64,000 nucleotides of DNA, from assembly GCA_903825315.1 (NCBI GenBank), contig CAIKAD010000001.1, forward strand, positions 186,001-250,000, written 5' to 3'. The translations under genes were made by a program, and so were the position numbers. The DNA is from an uncultured Candidatus Peregrinibacteria bacterium (GTDB lineage Bacteria > Patescibacteriota > Gracilibacteria > Peribacterales > Peribacteraceae). The first letter of the stretch is position 1, and the number at the start of each line of letters is the position of its first letter. This document shows, piece by piece, positions 53,034 to 63,413 of this stretch. The notes below the pieces were generated by a model. The model had not been told where the DNA came from and did no database searches. It saw nothing but the letters and a program-made list of their open reading frames with translations.

Positions 53034-54395
53034 ATGCGTTTTCCCCGGCTGCTCTCTGCCCTGCTCATCTCATCGCTCTTCGTTCCGCTGATGGCGCAGG
53101 CCATTACGTTCCCCGACGTTCCCTCCACGCATCCGTACGCGACGGAGATTAACGGGCTCGTGGAAAAGGGCGTCATATCCGGCAACCCGGACGGCACGTT
53201 CCGTCCCAGCGATCCGGTGAACCGTGCAGCCATGCTCAAGATGCTTTATCTCGCCGCCGGCACTTCCGCCGCCGCGCCGTCCACAGTCTGTTTTCCTGAT
53301 GTTCCCAAGGGAAGCTGGTACGAATCCTATGTCTGTGATGCTGCGGCGAAGAGTTACGTCAAAGGGTATACGGACGGAACGTTCAAGCCCTCACGACCCG
53401 TGTCGCGCGCGGAAGCGATCAAGATGATTTTTGCGGTGATGGGGCTGACCATGGAAGCGGCGTCAGCATCCGTCCCGTACGGTGACGTGGCAACGTCCGC
53501 CTGGTATGCGCCTTACGTTTCTTCTGCTCTTGCCCGTGCCGTGCTCCCCCTGCGCAGCCACGCGTCCGACACCACGCTCAGTCCGGATGAGCCCATCGAT
53601 CGCGCAGAAGCCGCAGCGCTCATCTGGAACGGAATGCAGGCCATGACGGAATCCGCATCGTCCGTATCCTCGCAGGCGGCGTCGGCTGGGTCGAGCGCGG
53701 CATCTTCCGTCGGGCAGACGAGTTCCCGCAAGCAGGTGAACGTCGACGATACCGGCGCGTCTGCGCAGGTCCTCACCATGACATTCCCCTTTACGGACAT
53801 GCAGCAGTTCAAATCCAAGGCGCCGTTTTCGTACCGGTTCCATCTGGATAAGACGCTGGTCGCGGAATTCACAGCACAGGTCCGAGACGGCAAACCGGGC
53901 GGCGTCACATGCACGCTCTTCAGGCTGGAGCACGACGGCTTCTCCACCGAGTACTACATTGGCTACGTGGAGAACAACGCGTGCTATCTGCGCAACGCCC
54001 TCACGGCGGGCGATTACCAGCTGCAGCTCTCACCTACACTTCCCGACACGCCGTACACGGTGAGTTCCAAGGTTGCCCAGGGCGACAACAACGACGGCTT
54101 CTCGGAGGCGGTCGAGATTCCCTACGGCAAAGCGCGTACCGAGTACGTGGAGTCCAATGATTTGCAGGATTGGTACAAGTTTACGGTTCGACAGGAAAGG
54201 CAGATGCGCTTTGGCCTCACGAGCGCGGATAACCTGAGTTGCATCATCATGCCGTCCAGCGACGTAGATCTCTTTGGATTTGAGGGTCCCGCCTGCAATG
54301 CCAACTACACGTATCCCATCGGGACGTACTACGTGGGCATCGGCCACGGCAACCCCAAGGCGCTACGGCAGACGTATACGGTTGAGCTGAAGTAA
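53034..54395 (+). CDS. SLH-domain surface protein with C-terminal PPC-like domain
   Basis: A 453-residue protein. The signal peptide ends ...PLMAQA, then three SLH domains lie at ~20-75, 85-140 and 150-205 (FPDVPSTHPYATEINGLVEKGVISG, NPDGTFRPSDPVNRAAMLKML; CFPDVPKGSWYESYVCDAAAKSYVKGYTDGTFKPSRPVSRAEAIKM; a weaker third). A Ser-rich linker follows (SSVSSQAASAGSSAASSVGQ). The remaining ~230 residues look like one or two pre-peptidase-type (PPC) beta-sandwiches: DNNDGFSEAVEIPYGKA, YKFTVRQERQMRFGL. SLH domains normally bind pyruvylated wall polysaccharide, so this is a candidate S-layer-associated protein. Its position between ribH and ribBA seems unrelated to riboflavin. ATG 53034 is the start with the signal peptide. 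Confidence 0.88.
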   Translation: MRFPRLLSALLISSLFVPLMAQAITFPDVPSTHPYATEINGLVEKGVISGNPDGTFRPSDPVNRAAMLKMLYLAAGTSAAAPSTVCFPDVPKGSWYESYVCDAAAKSYVKGYTDGTFKPSRPVSRAEAIKMIFAVMGLTMEAASASVPYGDVATSAWYAPYVSSALARAVLPLRSHASDTTLSPDEPIDRAEAAALIWNGMQAMTESASSVSSQAASAGSSAASSVGQTSSRKQVNVDDTGASAQVLTMTFPFTDMQQFKSKAPFSYRFHLDKTLVAEFTAQVRDGKPGGVTCTLFRLEHDGFSTEYYIGYVENNACYLRNALTAGDYQLQLSPTLPDTPYTVSSKVAQGDNNDGFSEAVEIPYGKARTEYVESNDLQDWYKFTVRQERQMRFGLTSADNLSCIIMPSSDVDLFGFEGPACNANYTYPIGTYYVGIGHGNPKALRQTYTVELK

Positions 54396-54428
54396 GGTTT
54401 GGGCGGGTGGGGGTTAGTCATGTTGGGA

Positions 54429-54545
54429 AAGGAATCCGAGGAAACCGAAGAATCCGACGATTCCGAGGGGTAGTACGTAGCTCTCTCTGGAGCGAGTGAG
54501 TTGATTGCTCCTCGGTTTCCTCGGATTCTTCGGTTTCTTCTCCTC
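54429..54545. repeat. Inverted repeat of degenerate TCCGAAGAA units (copy B)
   Basis: Left arm 54429-54470 (GGAATCCGAGGAAACCGAAG, then AATCCGACGATTCCGAGG), right arm 54509-54545 (CCTCGGTTTCCTCGGATTCT and following). Same unit family as 46981-47100. Its right arm ends ~30 bases before the ribBA -10. Confidence 0.7.
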
Positions 54546-54571
54546 CGACTTCTCCACTCAAGTCAGAACAA

Positions 54572-54580
54572 TGGTATACT
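54572..54580 (+). promoter_or_regulatory. Extended -10 promoter of ribBA
   Basis: TGG-TATACT, ending 9 bases before the ATG at 54590; like pilB (TGG-TATAAT). No RFN (FMN) riboswitch was found upstream of ribBA or ribE. Confidence 0.55.
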
Positions 54581-54589
54581 GCTTCTTCC

Positions 54590-55804
54590 ATGACACCTTT
54601 TAGAACAATCCCGGAAGCTCTCGAGTATTTGAAGCGTGGCGAGTTCCTGATCGTGGTGGATGATGAAGCGCGCGAGAACGAAGGCGACCTTGTCCTGGCG
54701 GCTGAGTTTGTGACGGAGGAGAAGATGGCGTTTGTTATCCGCCATACGGGCGGCGTCGTGTGCCTGGCCCTCAGTAATGAACTGGCGGATCGTCTCCAAC
54801 TTCCACCCATGGTCACCCGGAACACGTCGCAGCTCGGGACGTCCTTTACGGTCAGCATTGAGGCTGCGCAAGGCGTGACTACCGGCATTTCCGCGCACGA
54901 CCGGGCCGTTACGATTCTTGCGGCCATGGCGCCTGGTGCAGCACCTTCCGATCTCCGGCGCCCCGGCCATGTCTTTCCCCTGCGTGCGCAGGACGGCGGC
55001 GCGCTGGTGCGCGCGGGTCACACGGAAGCTTCGGTGGATTTGTGTCGCGCGTCGGGGTTACGGCACGGCGCGGTTATCAGTGAGCTTATGCGCGACGATG
55101 GCACGATGATGCGGCTCCATCCGGATCTCGTCACATTCGGGAAGGAGCATAACATCCCGCTCGTTTCCATCGCGGACATCATCGCGTGGCGGCGTACCGG
55201 TGAAACTCTTATCCGTCCGGAAGCAGAGAGTCCACTGGAGACGGAGAGCGGCCTCTGGCAGATCAAAGTCTACGAAGATAAAGTTCATCGACGCGAACAT
55301 GTGGCGCTTGTGAAGGGCGAAATCAGGACGGACGAACCTGTTCTCGTTCGCGTGCATTCGGAGTGCCTTACGGGAGATGTCTTCGGGTCCCGACACTGTG
55401 ATTGCGGTGAGCAGCTCCAGCTCTCCATGGAGCGGATTGCGGCGGAAGGGAAAGGTGTGCTTCTCTATCTGCGTCAGGAAGGACGTGGCATCGGGCTCGT
55501 CAACAAGATCCGTGCATATGCGCTGCAGCAGAAGGATGGTCTGGATACCGTGGAGGCTAATGAGCATTTGGGGTTGCCCGTTGATCTGCGCGAATACGGC
55601 ATTGGGGCGCAGATATTGCGGGATATCGGGGTAGGCAAAATCCGTCTTCTCACAAACAATCCCAAGAAGATCGCGGGACTTAAAGGGTACGGTCTGGAGG
55701 TACTTGAGCAGGTGCCGCTCGAGATTGAGATGCTCTCTGATCGACAGCGGAAATACCTAGGTGCGAAGAAGCAAAAACTGGGTCATCTTTTGCGACACCT
55801 TTGA
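54590..55804 (+). CDS. ribBA: Bifunctional 3,4-DHBP synthase / GTP cyclohydrolase II
   Basis: A 404-residue protein of both entry reactions to riboflavin. The N-terminal half (1-~200) has DDEARENEGDLVLAAEFVT and GGVVCLALS, and later RRPGHVFPLRA and TEASVDL (DHBP synthase motifs). The C-terminal half has VHSECLTGDVFGSRHCDC with the zinc Cys, LLYLRQEGRGIGLVNKI and RLLTNNPKKIAGLKGYGL (GTP cyclohydrolase II). Complete length. The ribD gene is not in the window. Confidence 0.96.
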   Translation: MTPFRTIPEALEYLKRGEFLIVVDDEARENEGDLVLAAEFVTEEKMAFVIRHTGGVVCLALSNELADRLQLPPMVTRNTSQLGTSFTVSIEAAQGVTTGISAHDRAVTILAAMAPGAAPSDLRRPGHVFPLRAQDGGALVRAGHTEASVDLCRASGLRHGAVISELMRDDGTMMRLHPDLVTFGKEHNIPLVSIADIIAWRRTGETLIRPEAESPLETESGLWQIKVYEDKVHRREHVALVKGEIRTDEPVLVRVHSECLTGDVFGSRHCDCGEQLQLSMERIAAEGKGVLLYLRQEGRGIGLVNKIRAYALQQKDGLDTVEANEHLGLPVDLREYGIGAQILRDIGVGKIRLLTNNPKKIAGLKGYGLEVLEQVPLEIEMLSDRQRKYLGAKKQKLGHLLRHL

Positions 55805-55969
55805 TGTTGTATATACTATGTATATACAAATCACATTTTATGTTCGTAAAAGGAAAAAATGAGTAGAACAAATTCCATCACAACGTCATCTCATTTTATT
55901 TTCACTGTCTTCACTAATTTTTTCAGTGGACGTACAATAGAATCCAATTAGTTCCTTCCCCCAACTCGT

Positions 55970-56038
55970 ATGCCGACGAAAAAGAAGAAGGCAAAGAAGA
56001 CGAAGACGAGGAAGTCTTCCAAGAAGAAGAGGCGATAA
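55970..56038 (+). CDS. 22-residue Lys/Arg-rich peptide
   Basis: ATG to TAA, 22 residues, of which 14 are Lys or Arg (11 Lys, 3 Arg); the rest are Thr, Ser, Ala, Pro. The tail is KKKRR. Tiny basic proteins of this type are often annotated in CPR genomes and may bind nucleic acid, but no function is known. A strong terminator 28 bases after the stop shows that a transcript ends here, which supports expression. The rest of 55805-56366 is otherwise non-coding. Confidence 0.5.
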   Translation: MPTKKKKAKKTKTRKSSKKKRR

Positions 56039-56066
56039 GTGTGTCGCAAGATTCTGCGATACCTGA

Positions 56067-56096
56067 CGCGCTGTCCGATAAGGGCGGCGCGTTTTT
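56067..56096 (+). terminator. Rho-independent terminator after the tiny basic peptide gene
   Basis: CGCGCTGTCC - GATAA - GGGCGGCGCG forms a ten-pair stem (two wobble pairs), followed by TTTTT. It is one of the clearest terminators in the window. Confidence 0.85.
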
Positions 56097-56104
56097 GACA
56101 GTGG

Positions 56105-56345
56105 TGTTGTGGATGTTCATGATGATCGTGATTACCCCGTTGATGTAGTAGGGATTCCTTGATGGAGAAATCTTCCGCAAGTTTTGTATCAAGAATAATC
56201 TCGATTCAAGGAAATCCTGTCATCTGATCGTGATGTTGTGGATGTTCATGATGATCGTGATTCCCTGTGTATGCAGATAATTCCTTGATGGGAAATCTTC
56301 TGCCTCTTCCGTATACAAAACATCTCGAATCATGGTAATCCTTTC
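56105..56345. repeat. Tandem 129-base repeat, candidate RNA pair
   Basis: A 29-base identical block occurs at 56105-56133 and at 56234-56262. Both are followed by a block beginning ATTCCTTGATGG and ending near a partly complementary ATTCAAGG/ATCATGG, so each copy can fold a stem (CCTTGA/TCAAGG in copy 1). The start codons and reading frames inside do not agree between copies on the plus strand. On the minus strand copy 2 has a 37-codon frame (56333 down to 56220), and copy 1 reads a similar peptide in the same block. Confidence 0.6.
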
Positions 56346-56366
56346 ATTAAACAAATCGTGGTCAGG

Positions 56367-57557
56367 TCACCGTATCTTCTTCCACTTCAGCACCTTTGTC
56401 TCGATGAGCGCGCCGACGGCGAAGAGGATGACGACAACCTTTATCGCCCATCCGATGACCGGAACGAAGGAGAGGAGCTTGAGGATGAGCAGGGCAACGA
56501 AGGACACGCCGAACAGCGCCCAGAAATTCCAATTCTTCTTGAGCGTAAGTTGCAGCCAACGTGCGGCGAGCATTGCGGTGACGGGCGCGGCGAAGAGGAG
56601 AATGAGCAGGTAGGAGGAGAGCAGGAGCAGAGCCAACGGCAGTCCGATGACCGTGATGGCGAGAAGCAACATGGCGATGGGCGTGGCGGCGAAGAAGAGA
56701 AAGCCCCACAGCAGGCTCCACCACGGCTTGCGACGCAGGATCTTGGCGGCATCCACAAAGTACGATTTGGTCGCGAAGAGCAGCAGCAGGAGGATGAGCG
56801 CTCCGGAGAGGAGCGAGACGAGGGAGATGGCTCCCAGGAAGGAGGCGAACATGCCCGGGCGCATACGCTTTGTCTCATGCGCGTATTCCGGGTGGTACGT
56901 GGCCTTCTGTCCCTGGGCGAGCGAGGAGCCGAAATCCGTTGGCTGGTTCTGCGTCCAGTAATCCACGCTGCCGCGGAAAGCGGCGTTGGGGAGGATGTGG
57001 AGCTCGTTAGCCTCGATTCTCGCGTTGCCCTCCACCGGACCGTTGACTGTGAGCGATTCTGCGCGGACATCTATATTGCCGTGGAAGATTCCTTCCATAA
57101 CAACCTTCCCTCCGCTCACGAGAAGGTTGTGTCCCACCGGACCGCGCAGCACCATTTTGCCGCCGTTTACCACAACGTCACCCAGTACCACCGCATCGTT
57201 GCCAACCACTACGATTCCGCCGAAGACGATGAGGTCACCCTGGATCGTACCGTGCACTTCCACCGTGCCGCCTGCGACAAGGACGTCGTTGCCCACCGTG
57301 CTCATGATGCGCACTTCCCCTGCAGCAGCATGGATGCTCTGGGATACGCTGTTCTCAATCTCCACGCGCTCCGCAGCGATAAAAAGATCGCCGGTGATGT
57401 CCCTGTTGATGCTTGCTACGCCGCCCGATACCACATAGAGGTCGTCTGAGACGGGAGCCTGCAGCGTTACCGAATCGCCGCTGCGGAATGTCGCGGCGCT
57501 TGTGAATGCGGGGAAGAGCAGGGAGAGCGAGAGGATTGCGATGGAGAGTTTGCGCAT
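56367..57557 (-). CDS. Bactofilin-like polymer-forming protein with C-terminal membrane domain
   Basis: A 396-residue protein. The signal sequence is LSIAILSLSLLFPAFTSA. The next ~190 residues are a beta-helix with regular six-residue turns (VVSGGVASINRDITGDLFIAAERVEI, GTVEVHGTIQGDLIVFGGIVVVGNDAVVLGDVVVNGGKMVLRGPVGHNLLVSGG), as in polymer-forming/bactofilin-type proteins. Four or five hydrophobic helices follow (FASFLGAISLVSLLSGALILLLLLFA onward). Here the beta-helix is presumably outside the membrane, unlike cytoplasmic bactofilins. Start at 57557 (MRKLSIA) is chosen over 57635. Confidence 0.75.
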   Translation of the reverse strand: MRKLSIAILSLSLLFPAFTSAATFRSGDSVTLQAPVSDDLYVVSGGVASINRDITGDLFIAAERVEIENSVSQSIHAAAGEVRIMSTVGNDVLVAGGTVEVHGTIQGDLIVFGGIVVVGNDAVVLGDVVVNGGKMVLRGPVGHNLLVSGGKVVMEGIFHGNIDVRAESLTVNGPVEGNARIEANELHILPNAAFRGSVDYWTQNQPTDFGSSLAQGQKATYHPEYAHETKRMRPGMFASFLGAISLVSLLSGALILLLLLFATKSYFVDAAKILRRKPWWSLLWGFLFFAATPIAMLLLAITVIGLPLALLLLSSYLLILLFAAPVTAMLAARWLQLTLKKNWNFWALFGVSFVALLILKLLSFVPVIGWAIKVVVILFAVGALIETKVLKWKKIR

Positions 57558-57794
57558 GGAGCGGTGGAAAGGTTGTCTTCCATTATAGGTTGTCTCACTT
57601 CCATCGCCAGTTCTTGGGAATGCGCCGTCCCGCATTCATGGTGCGGCATTCTGGGGCGAACGACGCTGACACTGCAACATTTCGAATTTTCTGTTGTTCT
57701 AACATGGTTTCATGTGCGTCCAAAAAGTCAGTGTTCTCCCTTGCCCCATCCGTGGACACTGCTTAAGGTCACTTTCTCCGTTCCCCCATTTTCC

Positions 57795-57899
57795 ATGCTG
57801 AGCCACCTTCTACCCTTTGCTATTGTCATCGTTTCTGCGCTGCTCGGATTCGTTCTTTCGTATCGGGAGCCGAAGAAGGATGAGGTGCAGGCGGATTGA
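57795..57899 (+). CDS. Putative 34-residue membrane peptide
   Basis: ATG 57795 to TGA: hydrophobic helix (LLPFAIVIVSALLGFVLSY) and a charged tail (REPKKDEVQAD). The pattern of a single-pass membrane peptide is good, but nothing further supports it. Confidence 0.4.
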   Translation: MLSHLLPFAIVIVSALLGFVLSYREPKKDEVQAD

Positions 57900-57904
57900 A
57901 CAGT

Positions 57905-57979
57905 GAATGACCAATCCTCCAAAATCCCAATGACCAAAACGATTTCAAACAGGGGCGTTTTATGGTCATTGATAATTGG

Positions 57980-57987
<8 letters not shown>
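57905..57987. repeat. Inverted repeat of AATGACCAAT-type units
   Basis: GAATGACCAAT and CCAATGACCAAAAC on the left (57905-57940) pair with GGTCATTGATAATTGGTCATT on the right (57957-57987 region). It overlaps the last codons of clpB and resembles the other short-unit inverted repeats in layout. Confidence 0.5.
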
Positions 57988-60547
<2,560 letters not shown>

Positions 60548-60576
60548 GGGAAGCAGAGAAATGCGGCTAAACGAAT

Positions 60577-60603
60577 CTAGCACTCTACATTGTAGAGTGC
60601 CAA
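60577..60603. promoter_or_regulatory. CIRCE operator (HrcA binding site) of clpB
   Basis: CTAGCACTC - nine bases - GAGTGCCAA, one mismatch per arm from the TTAGCACTC-N9-GAGTGCTAA consensus. It overlaps the -10 and start region of the clpB promoter, so HrcA would block RNA polymerase until heat shock. hrcA, dnaK and groE are not in the window. Confidence 0.9.
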
Positions 60604-60617
60604 TTCTCTGTCGTCAA
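60589..60617 (-). promoter_or_regulatory. Sigma70-type promoter of clpB
   Basis: Minus strand TTGACG (60617-60612), 17 bases, TACAAT (60594-60589). Spacing is ideal; the CIRCE operator spans the -10. Confidence 0.8.
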
Positions 60618-60756
60618 ATGGCTGTTCTGATGAAAATACTGGCCAGAATGCACCTATAGAAGTCAATTACAGAGACATCATCAATACTTGAGGCGTCTGG
60701 CACCGTTGTATGCGTGTCCGGTGAACACGTTTGACGTGGGCTTTCTGGTCTTCCAT

Positions 60757-60918
60757 TCATTCCTCTTCTCGCAGTTCCTCAAACCCATCACCCTGTTCAC
60801 TCGTGAGGAACGAAAACCAGCCTTTTTGCTTCAATAAAGACAGATCAAGGTTGCGATCACGCCGCCTCTTGCGGGAGGAGGGTTGTACGCGGTTGGTGCG
60901 GCGGCGGAAGAGGGACAT
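60757..60918 (-). CDS. Small basic-then-acidic protein, 53 residues
   Basis: ATG at 60918 to TGA at 60757. A strongly basic start (SLFRRRTNR and SRKRRRDR) is followed by LDLSLLKQKGWFSFL and an acidic C terminus (GFEELREEE). The polarity suggests a nucleic-acid or ribosome contact, but I know no family. It lies upstream of clpB on the same strand. The remainder of the 60548-60967 gap holds only the CIRCE and promoter. Confidence 0.45.
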   Translation of the reverse strand: MSLFRRRTNRVQPSSRKRRRDRNLDLSLLKQKGWFSFLTSEQGDGFEELREEE

Positions 60919-60967
60919 CGGCTGAATGATAGTACGCGAAGAGCTCTTGTCGAGTATTCGCTACGTC

Positions 60968-62092
60968 TCAGTTCAGCGGCGCTGTGAAGCTTTCGATCAC
61001 CACGCGTTTCCGCTGGTCTTCCGGCAGGGAGGCATACCATTCTTTTGCTCGTTTGAGAAGCTCCTGCTCACCAAAGGCCGGATCAGAAGGATCTCCGATG
61101 ACGACGATATGCAACGGACGTTCGCCGTTGAGGAGCTCTCCCGGTCCGTGCCCGCCGAAGCTGATGGCCTTGGCAAGGTCAACGGTCCTCTTTCCAGCCG
61201 TAGGACTCAGGCTCTTTGCGCTCACAAGGAATCCTGCGGGCAGAACGCCGCTCGAGGTTTTAAACGAGTTCGTTCCATCGTAGTAGATCACTTGCGCCAT
61301 ATGGGCTTCTGCGGGGCGCGAGAGCTCGTTGATAGGCTTGAAGTGTTTGCGTACGTTGTTGACGTATTCTGCAGGCTTCCCTGCATTCGCAAGTTTCTTT
61401 TGCATGGCGGCGACGATGGCATCCGAGTACCTGTTCACAAGTTCATCCACCGCCTCCGGGGTCACCTGCTGTTTCTTTTCTTCGGGTGTCAGCGGCCTTC
61501 CCAGCTTTTTCTCCAGCAGCTTCTCCAGTGCGAGGCCCCCCGCTCCGCAGCCGCCGTGGCACTGGATGACGGTGACGCCTTCCTGCAGGAATGCATCGGC
61601 CATCTTATCGATGTGTGCGGGAGAGAGGGGATTGTTTTCCAGGAGATCTGCAAGATCCATATCAAGGATGCCCGATCCGGCGCTACGTACAAGATGCAGT
61701 TCTTTGTTGCTGATTTCCGTCATATCGTCCCCTTCATCCATGCAGGCAACAGCCTTTTCCAGTCCGGGCTTGTAGAATGATTTTTCCTTCACGGTTTCCG
61801 CATTCTTCTCCACGAACTTCTGCCAACCGCCCGCTTCCTGGATGGCGGAAAGAATCTTTCCGTCTTTTTCCATATAGGGGCTGACAAGTTCCGCGACGTT
61901 GTGTGACATATGTTCTTCTTTACCATGGCCATCCGTGCGAGGCAAATGACCTTCTGATGCAGAGGCTTTCTGTTTCAGGAGTACCGCTGCCGCGGAAGCG
62001 ATGCTGGCTTCCTCGAGAAATTGGCGGCGGCTCATGGGATCCTCAGGATTGTGATGGGATGATTCCGGGTTTTCCTTCATGATTTCGGACAT
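60968..62092 (-). CDS. Tat-type signal protein with carbonic-anhydrase-like zinc motif
   Basis: A 374-residue protein. SRRQFLEEAS then a hydrophobic stretch (IASAAAVLL) is a twin-arginine signal near residue 21. The mature part has CMDEGD at C117, RSAGSG at 136, and QCHGGCGAG with C178-H179 and C182. This order (Cys-x-Asp..., R-x-AG, H-x-x-C-G) is that of beta-type carbonic anhydrases and their relatives; the Arg of Cys-x-Asp-x-Arg is Gly. The C-terminal ~180 residues (HMAQVIYYDGTNSF, LHIVVIGDPSD) do not match a known family I can name. It may bind zinc and act outside the membrane. Start uncertain (ATG 62092, 62080 or 62035). Confidence 0.55.
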   Translation of the reverse strand: MSEIMKENPESSHHNPEDPMSRRQFLEEASIASAAAVLLKQKASASEGHLPRTDGHGKEEHMSHNVAELVSPYMEKDGKILSAIQEAGGWQKFVEKNAETVKEKSFYKPGLEKAVACMDEGDDMTEISNKELHLVRSAGSGILDMDLADLLENNPLSPAHIDKMADAFLQEGVTVIQCHGGCGAGGLALEKLLEKKLGRPLTPEEKKQQVTPEAVDELVNRYSDAIVAAMQKKLANAGKPAEYVNNVRKHFKPINELSRPAEAHMAQVIYYDGTNSFKTSSGVLPAGFLVSAKSLSPTAGKRTVDLAKAISFGGHGPGELLNGERPLHIVVIGDPSDPAFGEQELLKRAKEWYASLPEDQRKRVVIESFTAPLN

Positions 62093-62235
62093 AGGGTGTG
62101 GGTAAAGATTGCGAACCAGAGTACGAAAGTCCGTCTAAAAATCAAGGCTCTTAAGAGGTTGGTCTGTCGGGGGAGAATCTCAAAACTAAACCATTTCTTT
62201 GACCTCATTGGCGGGATGGCAGAAACTGTCCATCT

Positions 62236-62493
62236 ATGATGAACTGGTGGTACGGTTACGGCGGTCCCGGTATTGCGGTCTTCGGTGGGATCATGATGAT
62301 CCTCTGGTGGGCGCTGATCATCATCGCCATCGTTGCGGTAATCCGGTGGATTCGGTGGAACACGCCCGGTGGGCGCGGCCATCATAACGGCTGGCGTTCA
62401 TCGTCTGCTTTGGAAATCCTTCAGGAACGTTTTGCGAAAGGGGAGATTGATGAAAAGGAGTACGAGCGGAGGAAGAAGGTGCTGGAGGAATAG
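62236..62493 (+). CDS. SHOCT-domain small membrane protein
   Basis: An 85-residue protein. Aromatic start (MMNWWYGYGG), one hydrophobic helix (IMMILWWALIIIAIVAVI), a Gly/His linker, and a C-terminal SHOCT motif (SALEILQERFAKGEIDEKEYERRKKVL). SHOCT motifs are short oligomerisation modules that often end small membrane proteins. Confidence 0.88.
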   Translation: MMNWWYGYGGPGIAVFGGIMMILWWALIIIAIVAVIRWIRWNTPGGRGHHNGWRSSSALEILQERFAKGEIDEKEYERRKKVLEE

Positions 62494-62529
62494 TGTGGAT
62501 CTTCGGTCCACGGTGAAGGAAGTTCGTTC

Positions 62530-63255
62530 TCACCCCGCAAACCGGATAGCGAGGTAGAGTACTGCCATGCCCGCGATGGTCATGGCCGTCGTGAGGAACT
62601 TGGGATGCCGGTGGTGGCTTTCCGGAATGAGGTCGGAAGCACCGATGTAGAGGAAGAATCCCGCGAACAGCGCCAGGAGAAGGCCGAGCGAATCCTGCGT
62701 AACACGGAAGAAAAGCGTCACGGTGATGCCAAGAAGAGGCGCCAGTGCATCGACCACGAGCCAGCGCAGCGCCTTGTTTACGGTTCCCCCGTGATGGACG
62801 ACGACCTGCACGGTGTTGATTCCGTCGCTAAAATCGTGCGCGAGGACGGCGGCGGCGACGATAGCGCCGACAGAAGTGGAAACCTGAAAGGCCAGGCCGA
62901 CACCGAGGCCATCAAGAAAGGAGTGGACGGCGAGCGACCCGGCGCGCACGTGCCCGCGCGATTCCACGCCGAGTTGTTCTCCCTCTTCGTGGGCGTGGTT
63001 ATGGAGCAGGATGACCCGGTCGAGCACCAGGTAGAGCAGAAAGCCGAGTGCGGTGAAGGACAGCACAGTGGAGGCGTCGTACGTGTTGCTGCTGAGTTCC
63101 ACGGCTTCGGGTATGATGTCAAAAAATGCGACAGCGACTACCGCCCCTGCGCTAAACCCCAGGATGAGGTGCATTTTGTCTCGTAGCTTCAGCGCAAGGC
63201 ATCCGCCGATCATTGTGGCAATGAACGCAGCGCAACCCAACAGAAATGCTGTCAT
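62530..63255 (-). CDS. ZIP family metal transporter
   Basis: A 241-residue protein with eight helices. The fourth and fifth helices carry the metal-site motifs SLAVHSFLDGLGVGLAF (HS...DG) and VLAHDFSDGINTV (H-D-x-x-D-G). A His-rich loop (NHAHEEGEQ) precedes helix four. Substrate probably Zn2+ or Fe2+. Single gene; ATG at 63255 (MTAFLLGCAAF). Confidence 0.9.
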   Translation of the reverse strand: MTAFLLGCAAFIATMIGGCLALKLRDKMHLILGFSAGAVVAVAFFDIIPEAVELSSNTYDASTVLSFTALGFLLYLVLDRVILLHNHAHEEGEQLGVESRGHVRAGSLAVHSFLDGLGVGLAFQVSTSVGAIVAAAVLAHDFSDGINTVQVVVHHGGTVNKALRWLVVDALAPLLGITVTLFFRVTQDSLGLLLALFAGFFLYIGASDLIPESHHRHPKFLTTAMTIAGMAVLYLAIRFAG

Positions 63256-63413
63256 AGGAGGAGGGTAATTGATGATGTCCCCAGCCCGTGCTTCGCTCTG
63301 TGAGCATGGACCATTTCGATTGCTTGCTCTTTTCAGGATATTTCGGGGGAGCTACGCAGGGCATCGGTGGGGGCATCTGAATTCTACATCGACGGTTCCG
63401 CATGAAAATATTC

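Noticed and set aside
55923-56192. Minus-strand frame of 89 codons over the tiny peptide and repeat
   Set aside because: TTG start, Ser-rich tail and overlap with the Lys-rich gene and its terminator make it unlikely as a whole; only its repeat part is discussed.
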